A DNA stretch of 64,000 nt, taken from contig OW028581.1 of NCBI GenBank assembly GCA_932294295.1, positions 18,465,162-18,529,161 of the forward strand, read 5' to 3'. Shown piece by piece: positions 13,790 to 24,805 of the stretch. This stretch comes from Alitta virens (lineage: Eukaryota > Annelida > Polychaeta > Phyllodocida > Nereididae). The position numbers were made by a program, and so were the translations under genes. The notes under the pieces were generated by a model. That model had not been told where the DNA came from. It searched no databases and saw only the letters and a program-made list of their open reading frames with translations. The first letter of the stretch is position 1. The number at the start of each line of letters is the position of its first letter.

Positions 13790-13940
13790 CTGTTTGGGTG
13801 AGGGCAACTGTTCCGGCCCCACCAGGTGGGAGACAACCAGAAGCTTGTTGTCATGGTAAACATGGATCACAGACATGCGCATTGCCAGGGAGTGGATCAC
13901 GTGCACATCGAACGACAAATCCTTTTGCTGATTCTTAAAT
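13790..13940 (-). CDS. GRDP-like protein, coding exon 5
   Basis: Acceptor ATTAATTTCAG|A completes the GT|A valine codon from exon 4; 50 codons follow and the exon ends in phase 0 at AAACAG|GTAATT. The peptide includes DLSFDVHVIHSLAMRMSVIH and then LLVVSHLVGPEQLPSPKQ, consistent with a compact beta-rich domain. An M2-family MITE ends 7 nt beyond the donor (13782), so the intron begins almost directly with transposon sequence. Confidence 0.88.
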
Positions 13941-16312
13941 CTGAAATTAATAAAAGATATTGATAAACAGTAATCAAGCTTGTTTTCACCTGGATAGAGA
14001 TGTTTAATGGTTGTCATTTCTGTGGTAATTCAACTTGCGTTGATGCCTTCATTCAGACGAGGTTTCAAGAAATGACTTTGGGGTGGGCTGACATACACTT
14101 TATTTAGACACAAGATTTTATGTTTGAAGTAAATTGACATTCCAAAAAGGAAAACCAACTGCATATATATACAATGTACATTGAAAACAATCAAAATTGA
14201 AAGCTGGGACCCAAACATGAAAATAAATTTCCTCTTCCTGGTTACTCTCAAACATCCAACTTATTAAGGAGCAAATGCGTTTGGACCTATGTCAACAAGG
14301 AACTGTTCTCTTTTCTCGTTTATTTTAAATATTTTTATCTAGAATTTCCTGTTGTTAATAATGTGTTTAGACCATAAGTCAATAAGGAAATAGTAAGCTG
14401 TTGCAAAACTAGGAGGATTTTGGGGCAGAAAGTTTATTTTGATCTAGCAAAGAGCTAGTCCTAAGGTTAAGTAATCAAATATTAGGCAATACTGAGGTAG
14501 TGCAATGCGCTTGACTTCTAAAGTAATTTTTGGTAGGAATATATCAAAGTAAAGATGTAAATGTTTAGGCATTAACCCCTGCCCTAAAGGTGAGAAACAT
14601 CAAGAACTACAGCCAAAGGGCTGAGTCTTCCAAGGCTAAGTAAATGCTAGGATTTGTTGAGAGGGAATTGGATAAATATGCAAGGGCCAAGGTGTGTTTG
14701 TGCAGACACACTGTGCGAACGAGTTCACCAATTATCATAAATACTTCCAGATGCTCTTCATGAGATAGACAGACCAGTCTCCAAACTCTCCATCTTGAAG
14801 TACATGGCATCTTATCATTGGGCACTGGGCCTGGATGGTCTGTCTGGTTGGGTTGAGGAACCTGGGAAAACCTGGGAAAACCTGATTGACGAGCCAAGTT
14901 GTAGCTGGGATGAAAACACAGTTATAGTTTTTAATCAGGTAATCAATAATAATTACACTGGCTTTCATGGCTTTCATGTAAGGCCACACAAGCCTGACCT
15001 CTGCATTGGCTGGTGAATCAGGTCTCCCATAGGATTTTAGAAGCTTTTTTTTGTATTAATGACTGGTGACAAGAGTTTTCTCGTTTTCCTGAATTGGAAA
15101 TAAAAAAAGAAATACTGCAATTTTTTGACCGTCATAATCATAACTTCAAACTAATGTCTCTGACATGAAAACATTCCTTTGAATAAGTTCATGAGAGGAC
15201 ACAGGAATAGTTTTGATCTATTAATTTCTGAAATTGACAGAGTCCAGTTTTACGAAGACCCAAATTAAGCTCAATTGATAGAACACTTTAAACTGCAATA
15301 ATTAATAAATTTGAAATTTGAGCATGTGAATCTATTTGACTGGACTTACAAAGCCAGCGAAACCAGAAAAGAAGCAAATGAGGAATCAATGAAAACACTG
15401 GCCCATCCATTAAACTTCTTCAATTTATTTCTTCCTATTTATTTGCCTCCGGCCACTGCTATTATTCAAAGGGGGTAAAAAGTCATGATTTATGACTGTG
15501 ATAATTTTGCCCATAGGTGATCTGCATTCCTGCTCAATGTATTGATATCAGAATCTAAGGTCACTAATTCCAACATATGTTTTCTCCCTTCCACTTGATG
15601 ATGTTATTATTTTGCAATTCTGCACAATTTTTGGCCTCATTTCTTGAGTTGAGACTAATCAGCTGTCACAGAGTTATTTTTTGGATTTGCAAGCCTTTTG
15701 GCAACATGAAATAATGCTAATGCCAGCAAATACCATGAAATACATAATAATTTTAGAAGGTACTGTGTGGAAAGGATATCTGTGGCCAATGGAAAGTTTT
15801 GCAATCTTAATTAGAGAGAGCTAATGTTAAACGTAAAACCAAAGCAATAGCTGTTATACTAATTTAATGAGAGGAAACAAATAAATACATCGAGATGTGA
15901 AATGTTACCTCCTTCTTAAATCGAATTGAATTAGTTAAAAAATTGACTTTTCTCCAAAACACTGAAGCCTTTAACAAGTAGGACATCTTAGTACAAGGAG
16001 GACACAGGAAAATTGGCCACACTCCAGTTGTTGTCAAGATGTATAGTAACTAATTAACTGACTTACCTGTTGGCTTATGAGCTTATAATTGTTGATTATC
16101 AATTACCCACACTGTTTTTAGATAAAAGCATCACTCGGTGCTAATTAACAGTACATAAACAGTTCATTTATAGTGTCAACCTGTCCAGATATTGCCACAA
16201 CATGACATTCAGATGAAAAACCCCTGATGGATAACCACACCACACCTGTGCATGCATACAACTGCCGTCCTATTTTTATTTGCCTATAATTAATAAACTA
16301 GGGAATACTCAC
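13941..16312 (-). other. GRDP-like intron between exons 4 and 5
   Basis: About 2.4 kb, AT-rich. Short overlapping frames at 14.6-15.0 kb are not supported. No repeat family was recognised. Confidence 0.6.
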
Positions 16313-16447
16313 ACATGATTAGCAACGTAGCACACGTTTTCCACAGTTTGGGGAATTCGGGGGATTGGAATGGGACCGAACATTTGTTTCACGGTTTCTG
16401 GACGGAACACGTATCTTTGGAATGGACCGCATTCGGACAACTCAAAG
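16313..16447 (-). CDS. GRDP-like protein, coding exon 4
   Basis: Strong polypyrimidine tract and acceptor (CTCTTCTTTTTCAG|C) complete the TG|C cysteine codon left by exon 3. 44 codons follow, with donor CATGT|GTGAGT in phase 2. The peptide reads FELSECGPFQRYVFRPETV and then a proline-rich QMFGPIPIPRIP. Exact phase agreement on both sides supports this exon. Confidence 0.87.
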
Positions 16448-16870
16448 CTGAAAAAGAAGAGAAAGAGTCAGATTTATGATGTCGAACAGGTTGTTCGCCA
16501 TGTTGAACTTAGTTAATCTCAAACCGAATGACAGCAAAATGCAATGTTTTCATAAAATATTAAAATAAAAAATATTTATGATTTTCATAGATTCTTTAAT
16601 TTACATCAGCATGCAAATGGAACATATTACTTTAAATGATGTGATTTCTAGGTTATATATATTTTATGGCCATATCATATCTATGACAACTGACAACTAG
16701 ATGTTCTGCATCTTTTTACACAATGGTCATAATTATGGTCAAGCCTATATAAATACAGTCACATAATAGCTTTTGTGCTGTTTATTGTTATTTTATTGAC
16801 TTTAAATATTTATTAGTATTACACTATCGTCAACATGCCATTTGAAAAGTGGCGCCAAATGATTTCATAC

Positions 16871-17057
16871 CAAGTAGGTAGGTGGCGCATGTCGAAAGCA
16901 GTGCACGTGACTTGCGCAATGAGGCCCTCTGCCGTTTTTTCTGTCATCACAAATGGCGCCTCTCCCGTTTGACAGGCTGCTCCCAATGCTTCAATGTAGG
17001 CAGATGGCTTGAACCTGCAGTCCAGGATGGGCTGGGCTGTGGCCATCTTCAGCAGTC
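16871..17057 (-). CDS. GRDP-like protein, coding exon 3
   Basis: Acceptor GCATATCCACAG|GA completes the phase-1 codon from exon 2 as glycine. 61 whole codons follow, then donor CTTG|GTATGA in phase 2. The peptide includes KMATAQPILDCRFKPSAYIE, GEAPFVMTEKTAEGL and TCTAFDMRHLPT. The exon is clearly richer in C and G at third positions than the flanking intron. Function of this part of the protein is unknown. Confidence 0.87.
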
Positions 17058-17215
17058 CTGTGGATATGCAAAATTTCCATTTTTAGACAGACAGACAATG
17101 ACATTTATTTACACAAAGAGTCACAGAATTCATATACAAATCATACATGGACTGATACACACACAAATACATAGACAAACAGACAATACAGAAATAAAGA
17201 GATATTATTTAATAT

Positions 17216-17294
17216 TACATGGCCAATTGTGCCATGTGTTTTCCATGCGTTTATCCTTCTCATGGAAAATGCACGTGGCACATTTAGCCTTGTA
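17216..17294. mobile_element. M1 MITE, short form, copy 1
   Basis: Near-palindrome of about 79 bp with ends TACATGGCCAA and TTAGCCTTGTA and internal TTTCCATGCGTTTATCC. The same element recurs at 17455, 23624, 31602 and 45439. This copy lies in the GRDP-like intron 159 bp upstream of exon 3. Confidence 0.7.
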
Positions 17295-17454
17295 GTATGT
17301 ATTCTCTATGTGTGGGAGGCCTCTCTAGGAAAGTGACATATATATCTAAACCATGGCTTTTATGTTCTGATACGTTTATTGATAATTGCAAAGCCTAAAA
17401 GATAATATTCACATCCAAGTAAGGCAAATGTTACCTCACAACAGATTCTAATGG

Positions 17455-17534
17455 TACATGCCAAATGTGCCACGTGCATTTTCCATGAGAAGGATAAATG
17501 CATGGAAAACGCACGTAGCACATTTGGCCATGTA
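17455..17534. mobile_element. M1 MITE, short form, copy 2
   Basis: 80-bp palindrome with ends TACATGCCAAATGTGCCACG and GCACATTTGGCCATGTA. It lies 160 bp from copy 1 and is inverted in its asymmetric centre relative to it. Confidence 0.7.
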
Positions 17535-18298
17535 GCAGCGAATGTGCTTAAGCTGGGCCACCTCTTCCAAGAAACGTAATCTACTTATTCCTTAGGAGCA
17601 AAGAAGATACCTTACTACAGTGAAAAAGCATTTTTGCCAGGATTAGAGTTCAATATGTTAATTGCTTTGTCAGCACAATGTCAATTTGTTGCACACATCT
17701 CATGAACTAAACAGTACTGTTGACATTGCAGCTACACTGACACTGAATATAGTGGGGATGTTTAATTAAGCAGTCATAAGAAAACATGATTGATACTCTG
17801 TCTACTGCAGTACCTGTAAAAATATTTAACAAGTACAGTTGTGCACTTCCATAATATTGATGTACAGATGTCTAACATTGTCTGTGGTGTTACAACACAA
17901 GTTCTGCATATGAAACTCCCTTTCTTCACAATGTATAGTCTTCTGAATTTCCAGATCTGCAGTGTACATGTCACTCATAATTAGTGTTATTTTACCAGCC
18001 AAGTAATTTTGGAAATTGGCCAATGGTAAACATGAGGGGTGGGATAAACCTGTGTCTCATCATCTCTGGTACAGACTGGATCACACCCAACAGCCTGTCA
18101 TGTGATACACTCTCTAAATCATGTCATTTGTTTGGATTGGATTTTGAAGTCTCCAGACTGCAGGTTCTTTAGTTACACACCAGATGCAGCTATTTTGTGA
18201 TGCACATCGGCTGTGCAGGTAAAGGATAAGATTGGAATTCATCCACCAGACATTAGGGTGTGCAATCTAACAAGCATCACTTGTTGCTAACCATAGTA

Positions 18299-18653
18299 TT
18301 ATTATTCCAGTAATAATAACGAAGAATTTAAATTTAAATTTTGTCAGAACATGACATCACTTCAGGTCTTATCTGCTTATCCTATTTTAATCCCTATGAG
18401 AAACTTGGTAAACAAATCAAAGAGTATAACTATAAACAATTAAACAGATAACAACTATATACAATGGAATAACCTAACAAAGCACATGATTGGTCAAACT
18501 GTTTCTGTCATGTTCAGTTTTTTTACATCAGAAAGGTTAAGACTGTCCAATCACATGCCTTGAAATACATGATGTCAGCTGTCAACTGAGAACAAAAAAA
18601 AACAAAAAAAAAACATGTACTTCCATTCCGCATGATTATTACGGGGATAATAA
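18299..18653 (+). mobile_element. M4 TIR element, copy 2
   Basis: 355 bp, the reverse of the 8.4-kb copy: TTATTATTCCAGTAATAAT at the left and ATTATTACGGGGATAATAA at the right, sharing TCCTATTTTAATCCCTATG and TGACATCA-type interior blocks. Lies in the GRDP-like intron between exons 2 and 3. Confidence 0.72.
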
Positions 18654-19019
18654 TATCATCAACATAGTTTTAGTATTGACTTTTAGAGAAACTGAAAATA
18701 AAATGCTATCAATTTTAAAATGAAATGGCCAGTCAAACAACCTCGAAAAGGCAGGCTACTTGATAGTAATGTCCTTCAAATGACAACCTTCAGTTAAGTT
18801 TCTTAAGAGCTCTTAAGAAGGTTTATTAATAAACATACCTTGGCTTAAGATTTGACACAACTTTGCATCAAAAGTTTAAAAACTGTTGTGTTCATGTCGA
18901 GGACATATTTGGTCACCTTACTTGTCAACTTCCAAGTCACAAAGAAGTATAGTAAGAGTAAAATTTTCGTAGAGTTTCAGAGAGATATTAACTTCTTCCA
19001 GAACCTTTCAGGTGGTTTA

Positions 19020-19306
19020 TAGATAGATAGATAGATAGATATGGGAATTGCAGCCCTTGCCGCTATCGAGGGTTGATTGATGAGGTGAGAGAGAGAGGAG
19101 TCTACCCATGTTACACATTTACCCATGGGTGATATCTTTTACTTGCCTCAGCATAAACACTGAGTACTAGGGACCGCCACTTTAACGTCTCATCCGAACG
19201 ACATCCAGCTGGGATGCTACTCATTAAAGGTTGCCCGGGCCTGGGATTGAACCCGGGACCTTCAGAGGAGCAGGTGAGCGTCTTACCACTAGACCACCCA
19301 GCTGGT
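19020..19306 (-). mobile_element. SINE-B, tRNA-derived with GATA-type tail
   Basis: On the minus strand the head reads TGGTCTAGTGG (A-box) and GGGTTCAATCCC (B-box), followed by a body containing GGATGAGACGTTAAAG and ending in (TATC)n. The GATGAGACGTTAA core resembles the conserved central block of a widespread animal SINE superfamily (MetaSINE-like, from memory). It is unrelated in its body to SINE-A. It lies inside the second GRDP-like intron, 57 nt from the exon 2 donor. Confidence 0.78.
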
Positions 19307-19362
19307 ATTTATAAAGGCCATAGGACGGTCTGCAGATAAAATAAGTATAATTATGTCCTTAC

Positions 19363-19529
19363 CACCATCCTTTTTGGTCAGTTTGAGGTCAATATTGCCC
19401 CATGACTTGGTGTTGAGCCGGAAGATGAGAAGTCCCCCTCCGTTCGCTTTGCTCCAGTTGAAGGGCGCTTTCGTCTTCTTCAGATCACAGTTTGCGCTTG
19501 ACATTCTTTGGTTGATTTTTTTGCTTAAC
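19363..19529 (-). CDS. GRDP-like protein, coding exon 2
   Basis: Acceptor TTTTTATTTCAG|G completes the split glycine codon from exon 1 (GG|G) and opens 55 codons without a stop. Donor is GGTG|GTAAGG, phase 1. The peptide begins LSKKINQRMSSANCD and includes APFNWSKANGGGLLIFRLN, then ends KLTKKDGG. It continues the C2-like beta segment begun at the end of exon 1 (KVSGKITVHG), so no exon need be missing across the 22.6-kb intron. A SINE-B copy lies 57 nt past the donor. Confidence 0.88.
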
Positions 19530-21050
19530 CTGAAATAAAAATCAACGGATATGATTGGCTGTAATCATCCGAATTATAAAATTAATGACGTACATGAATG
19601 TATTTCATTTGTGCATTGGATTATAACATCGTAAAGCTTCAACTTTGCATTGCATTGATAAACGTTGCATATCCAGCAGAAACTGCCAGAAAGTGAACAC
19701 AAATTGATAGTTGATACCTACTTATATGATTATGAAATTGTAATACTGAAAAAAGATGGTTTCGTCTTAGAAACGCCTGTAATTCTAGAATGTCCAATGA
19801 TGACAGAACTGCAGCCTATCAACTAGATACACCACTCTGACAGGAGAAAACAACCAAAGGAGGAAGAAAATGACTCTTCTACAAGAGAATTAACTAAGTA
19901 TTTTTTTTTTTTTTACTGAATATACTTAATCAGTAATACAATCAATAAAATCTGTTTTTCGGTTGGTGTGAAGACAAAAAAATAAGAAATAATATTTACA
20001 ATAAAACCATGAAAAATTAAAAAAACTTGTAAATATAAAATCCTTAAGACAAATTATTAAAAACTTTTAATTAATTTGGGATATTGATAAGTAGGCTCAG
20101 TGTATTTCCTTGTGCAATAAAGTGACAGAGAAACTGCAGTCTAACTGCACTCTAAAAAAATGTATGTGTTGTTGTTGTCAATTATATGGTCAATATGTGA
20201 CCAACCAACGTTTTTAGTTAAAACAACCAAGGTATCGTTGACTAAAATGGTTATTTCAACCAAATATATCGCAAAACAATATAACAGGGTAAGGTCAGCG
20301 AACTTGTTGAACCAAAATATTGCAGCTCATTGTATTTGCCATGGATTGGTTAAAAAAAAAAATTAAAGAGTATATCGGTAGACTCGAGATATAATTTTCA
20401 GTACCTCAAAGAAACATTAATCAAAATGATTCATATCTTCGCAGATGTTTGAAGTTGCAGAAATAGATGAATTACTATCATAAGTGAAAGGGCAGAATTC
20501 TTGAAAACTATTTACTAAAGGTCACACAATAGTAAGAATATCCCTGACCCATAGGGTCTGGCTGAACACAAGGCAGGGGTTTTTGACACAAGATGCTACA
20601 AGATTGTTACCTGAGAAATGCATGTTTCAGAGCAGAACAATTATATCTCAGAAAGAAACGGGTTAAGAAAACTAGTCACCTGGTAGGTGTGCCAGTGTGT
20701 GGGAGTGGCAAAATATTTATAAATAATAAAAGAAAATATGGGCAAGTGGATGCTATGACTCCTACCATTTGTTGCCAAATGAGACATGAGTCATCTATCG
20801 GAGAAGCTATTGGAGAATTTGGTATTTACTTGCTAATCCAGGGCATATCCGGAGCAGTAGAATCCTGACTGCAGACTACAGTACTCCTAATAAAGCTATC
20901 CAGAGCTAGAAATAACTACCTGGAGCTATACGTCATACCAAGCCAAATCTAGCTGGAAACGACACATAAAAAGCACTCACTGAAATCCTACATTAGCATA
21001 AACACTCCGATAATAACTGCTTGAGAATTGTGTTATATCCCACAATAACC

Positions 21051-21097
21051 TGTATACCACATAGAAAAGCCATGTGGTATAGCCTATGTGGTATACA
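21051..21097. repeat. Perfect 14-bp inverted repeat (hairpin)
   Basis: TGTATACCACATAG (21051-21064) and CTATGTGGTATACA (21084-21097), with another CATGTGGTATAG copy in the loop and a further GTATACCACATA at 21137. A local cluster of one palindromic word. Confidence 0.55.
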
Positions 21098-22726
21098 TGT
21101 CTATACTACATGGTTTATCTTACAAGGATGGAAAATGTATACCACATACTTCTATGTTTGGCAGGCCAATGACTCTTTTTGCAGATAAGCCCTTCGCCGT
21201 TTAAACTAGCGCCGCCGCTTCAAAACAATATTCGAAGTCACGGTTTAACAACCAAGATTACCACCACCACTCGTGGACAGATTGGCTTCAGAACTCACTC
21301 GTGGCTAATGCCACTCGTGAATCCTGGCCAATATGTCCACTTGTGGGGAATATAAAAATATACCACATAACCATTGGGTCTTATTATAATAACTTATGCA
21401 GAATTCAATACATCAGCCTTATAGCAAAGAATAGTAACGCAGTGAGACTTCAGAATTTAGAACACCAGATTTTGGTCCCTATTGAAATATTTACATAATT
21501 ACGTTAGTAGTTATTGCTATAAATATGTGAGTTCATGAAGTACTCAACGTGTGGTTTGATATGAGCTTAAAATCTAAAGATAAAAATGTGGAAATTTGTT
21601 AGTTTTCAAAATTCCACTGCCAGTTAAATTTGACCTTCAACAGCAATGGTTCAAAAGAAAAACCAACCTAGAAGGCTGTGTTTTTGTCCAACACCAGAAT
21701 CGAACAGAAAGCTTGCTGTTGCCTGCATCGAAAAACGAAAAAGTAGCAAAAGAATTATTCTGAGCATTTTTCAGAGGTCTGTGTTGATTCTTGGGGTGGG
21801 AGGTGTTAATTACACACAACAGAGCAACGTGTGAAAAGGCTAGAAAAAAGTTACGCCGAAAACTAAGAAGGATTACGTTTCGTTTACCCCGTTTCATTTC
21901 GTAATTTCAAAATTTGGTACAAAATGAGAATAATGAGTTCCTTCTTGCACAAGAAGTACAAACATATTCATCATAAATGGAACCTCAGTTATCATAAATG
22001 AAGGACTACATTAAAAATAAGACAATCTGGTTGATAATTCAAATTTGCCATGACTTGCCTTGTAACTATAAGAGAAAGTACGCCAAACAAAACTTACTGT
22101 AATATTAACCACTACTGTTGTGGCTTAGTTGAAACTTGGATAAACGATGGACAAGCCCCTTGGATAACCAAGGGGTGAAATGCATCCAAATAACTCTAAA
22201 ACTAGCCAAAACATTAGACTAAAACTATTAATTTATCACACATACAGTATATAGTATTCTCTAAGGCCTTTGATAACCTTTATGGGCTTAAACTATTCTT
22301 TATGAATGCATTAAATATTTTCTGACATCACTGATCAGAGCAGTCAAATGAGCATGAGTAATATCAGGAATTCACACGCATCCAGGCAAATCAAATGAGT
22401 TGGAATTGATGATCAAGTTGGCCTTATGTCTTGGAACTATTTGCTTTCATTTGCAGAAATCAAAGAATCGTGAAGGCCAAAGTCGACATGTTGTTGTAAA
22501 ATGAACCAAGAACTTAAGTTTAACATCAAGACGAAGGAAGTTAAAATGTAAAACAGCATGATGGAATCTATACAAGCTAGCAGAGTTAATTAGGATGCTT
22601 TTATTTAAATGAATTCAACAGCTGTACCACTGAGTACCTAGAAAACTTGCATCTGCAAACAGCTGCATTTAAGTCGTTTTTAAAAACCTTTCTTTACACA
22701 AAATACAAAATGCAATAGATACAGCA

Positions 22727-23120
22727 TACAGTTAGTTTCATAAAATATGGTCAACTCTAGTCAGCTGTGGCAACCTATTCCTGGCTGTAGCTATAACTGG
22801 CTAAAGCCATCCGCTTCTGTCTACTCCTATCTTATTGTCGGCTTACACCTTCCACCACTGAAAATTATAAACCTTGGTAAATGTAAGAAATTAATCTAAT
22901 ATATCATAAATATGTATGTGCAATAGACATGCATCTTTTCAACCAAAAATGACAAATATGTGTAACTGTCAACTTATGCACCAAATGGTGCTACATGTAC
23001 TTTTAGATCCGGCTTTGAGTAGCCAGCTATAGCCAGACAGTTCCATTAGGTGGCAGGTCACATCGTATAGCAGAAGTTGTCTAGCTTCGTCAAGGTTAAA
23101 TTTGACAGGCTGTTTTTAAC
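22727..23120 (-). mobile_element. M3 TIR element, copy 1
   Basis: Begins TACAGTTAGTTTCATAAAAT and carries, in reverse order, the same blocks as the 49.4- and 53.2-kb copies: the Tyr/Leu-rich TATAGCTGGCTACTC motif in complement, AGATCCGGC and a long AT middle. About 70 extra bases sit in the middle. The far end is degraded. Confidence 0.6.
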
Positions 23121-23211
23121 ATTTCTAATGAAACGTATTTCATGTTAAAGTTCTCCAAAACGTAGTCTAGGACTTACTTACTAGTTGCTGAGGAAAAACA
23201 ATCTGGCAATT

Positions 23212-23407
23212 GAAGTATGGTGGGTGGGTAGGTGATTAGGACCTTACGTCCTGTATTTCTGCACCAGTTGGGCTAATTAGGACAGGCAGGGACCATGACA
23301 ATGATATGAAGGATGAAACAGCCATCCAACTTAGGCTCGACCGGGAATCGACCCGAGACCCAGCGGTTGGAAGCCCAGAGCACTACCTCTGAGCTAGGCC
23401 CCCGCCC
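23212..23407 (-). mobile_element. SINE-A copy 1 (tRNA-derived)
   Basis: On the minus strand the element starts with a tRNA-like head containing A-box TAGCTCAGAGG and a B-box-like GGGTCGATTCCC, then a shared body, and ends in a (CCCACC)-type tail. It is flanked by a perfect 9-bp target duplication CTGGCAATT at 23203-23211 and 23408-23416, the mark of retroposition. Confidence 0.85.
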
Positions 23408-23623
23408 CTGGCAATTTTAGTATAGACTCCGATCGGCCTTCTCTGTTTCTATATACAAGGGTATCTTTACACCCCATGCAGCAGTATCAATGATGTGATT
23501 ATGATGAACTAGTGACTGACAACTAGAAAAAGGACAATGAAATATTGTACATCAAAGACACACTTCAGGATCAATATTTTTTAATTTCAGAAACATGAGC
23601 CACCCAGATCAATGTAATAGTCA

Positions 23624-23777
23624 TACATGGCCAAATGTGCTACGTGCGTTTTTCATGCGTTTGGATAAATGCATGGAAAATGCATGGTTTTCACCTAATT
23701 TTAATTAGGCAAAAACCATGCGTTTTCCATGCGTTTTCCTTCTCATGGAAAACGCACATGGCACATTTGACCATGTA
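23624..23777. mobile_element. M1 MITE, long form, copy 1
   Basis: 154-bp element with the M1 ends plus a second internal palindrome centred on CCTAATTTTAATTAGG flanked by AAAACCATGC blocks. Two size classes thus share the same termini. Confidence 0.75.
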
Positions 23778-24760
23778 TACAATGTTATCTAGGGCAATTT
23801 TCGACTCAATTTACTGTTAAATGGATATTTTGCTACTAACATTGCTTAAAAGCAACAACAGTTCAAGTTTCAATGTAAAATGGATAATAAAAATGACTTT
23901 TTGCATCAAATGATTATTTTTCTTTAGCTCATAGCCTCATATCACTAGTGTTTATTTTAGCTGTGACTACACTCTTTCAACCAGGAAGAGAAATCAGTCT
24001 AGTACACTCTTTGAAAACTCTTAGAGGAAAAGAAAACTGTTGAATAACATGTCACTCAAACTCGTATTTCTTCAACCTCAAGCTGACTTTGGAAGACCAG
24101 CTTTTAGCAGTGAGCAATTAAGATGTCACCAAAAGAGTTATTTCAGCAATAAATTTGTCACATGGGTAAATATACTCCGCATCAACGATAAATCATGATA
24201 ACTAAAAAGGGGCACACAATATTAGGGTTGTTGCTTGATGGATAAGAAACAGACTGAAGCAGACACAAACAGTTTATGTTCTCATGATATACAGTAGGCC
24301 CAGTTGCACAGTGAATGTTTATTGCCAGTGTTTACTAATTGAGAACTGACTAGATGTGTCAGAATAAAGTAATTTTTTCTGTTTTCTGGTTGTCTCTGGT
24401 ATGTTCGGCGTTTTAGGTAGATCAGCTATATGAGAGCTACATGCATATCAGAATTCAGTCCTCTGTCCATCAAAGTCATGACCATGAACACCCAGGGTGG
24501 CGTTATTATATGGTAAGTTAACTTCCTGGTTTATCCAAGGTTAACTGTTCAATTTTGTTCTGCCAGTTATATCCATTCCTAAAGGACAGTGCTAGTTATA
24601 AATAGCTGTTCAGATCTAGGAGCTACTACAACAGGCCAAGCCAAACCTGGAGACCCACTAAACAGAAATTTCACATTTTACAACAAAGACTAATATAACT
24701 GCATCATTGTAAGGGTGATTTGTGTTATAACCTAAATGATAAACTTACTTAGCCAAGCAA

Positions 24761-24805
24761 GCATGGCCCTCATTGGCGTCCGAGTTCGCAGAATGAGGGC
24801 CATGC
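24761..24805. repeat. Perfect 14-bp inverted repeat (hairpin)
   Basis: GCATGGCCCTCATT (24761-24774) and AATGAGGGCCATGC (24792-24805) with a 17-nt loop. GC-rich against an AT-rich background, inside intron 1. Confidence 0.55.

Noticed and set aside
19240..19306. tRNA gene on the minus strand
   Set aside because: It is the head of SINE-B, with a SINE body and tetranucleotide tail attached.
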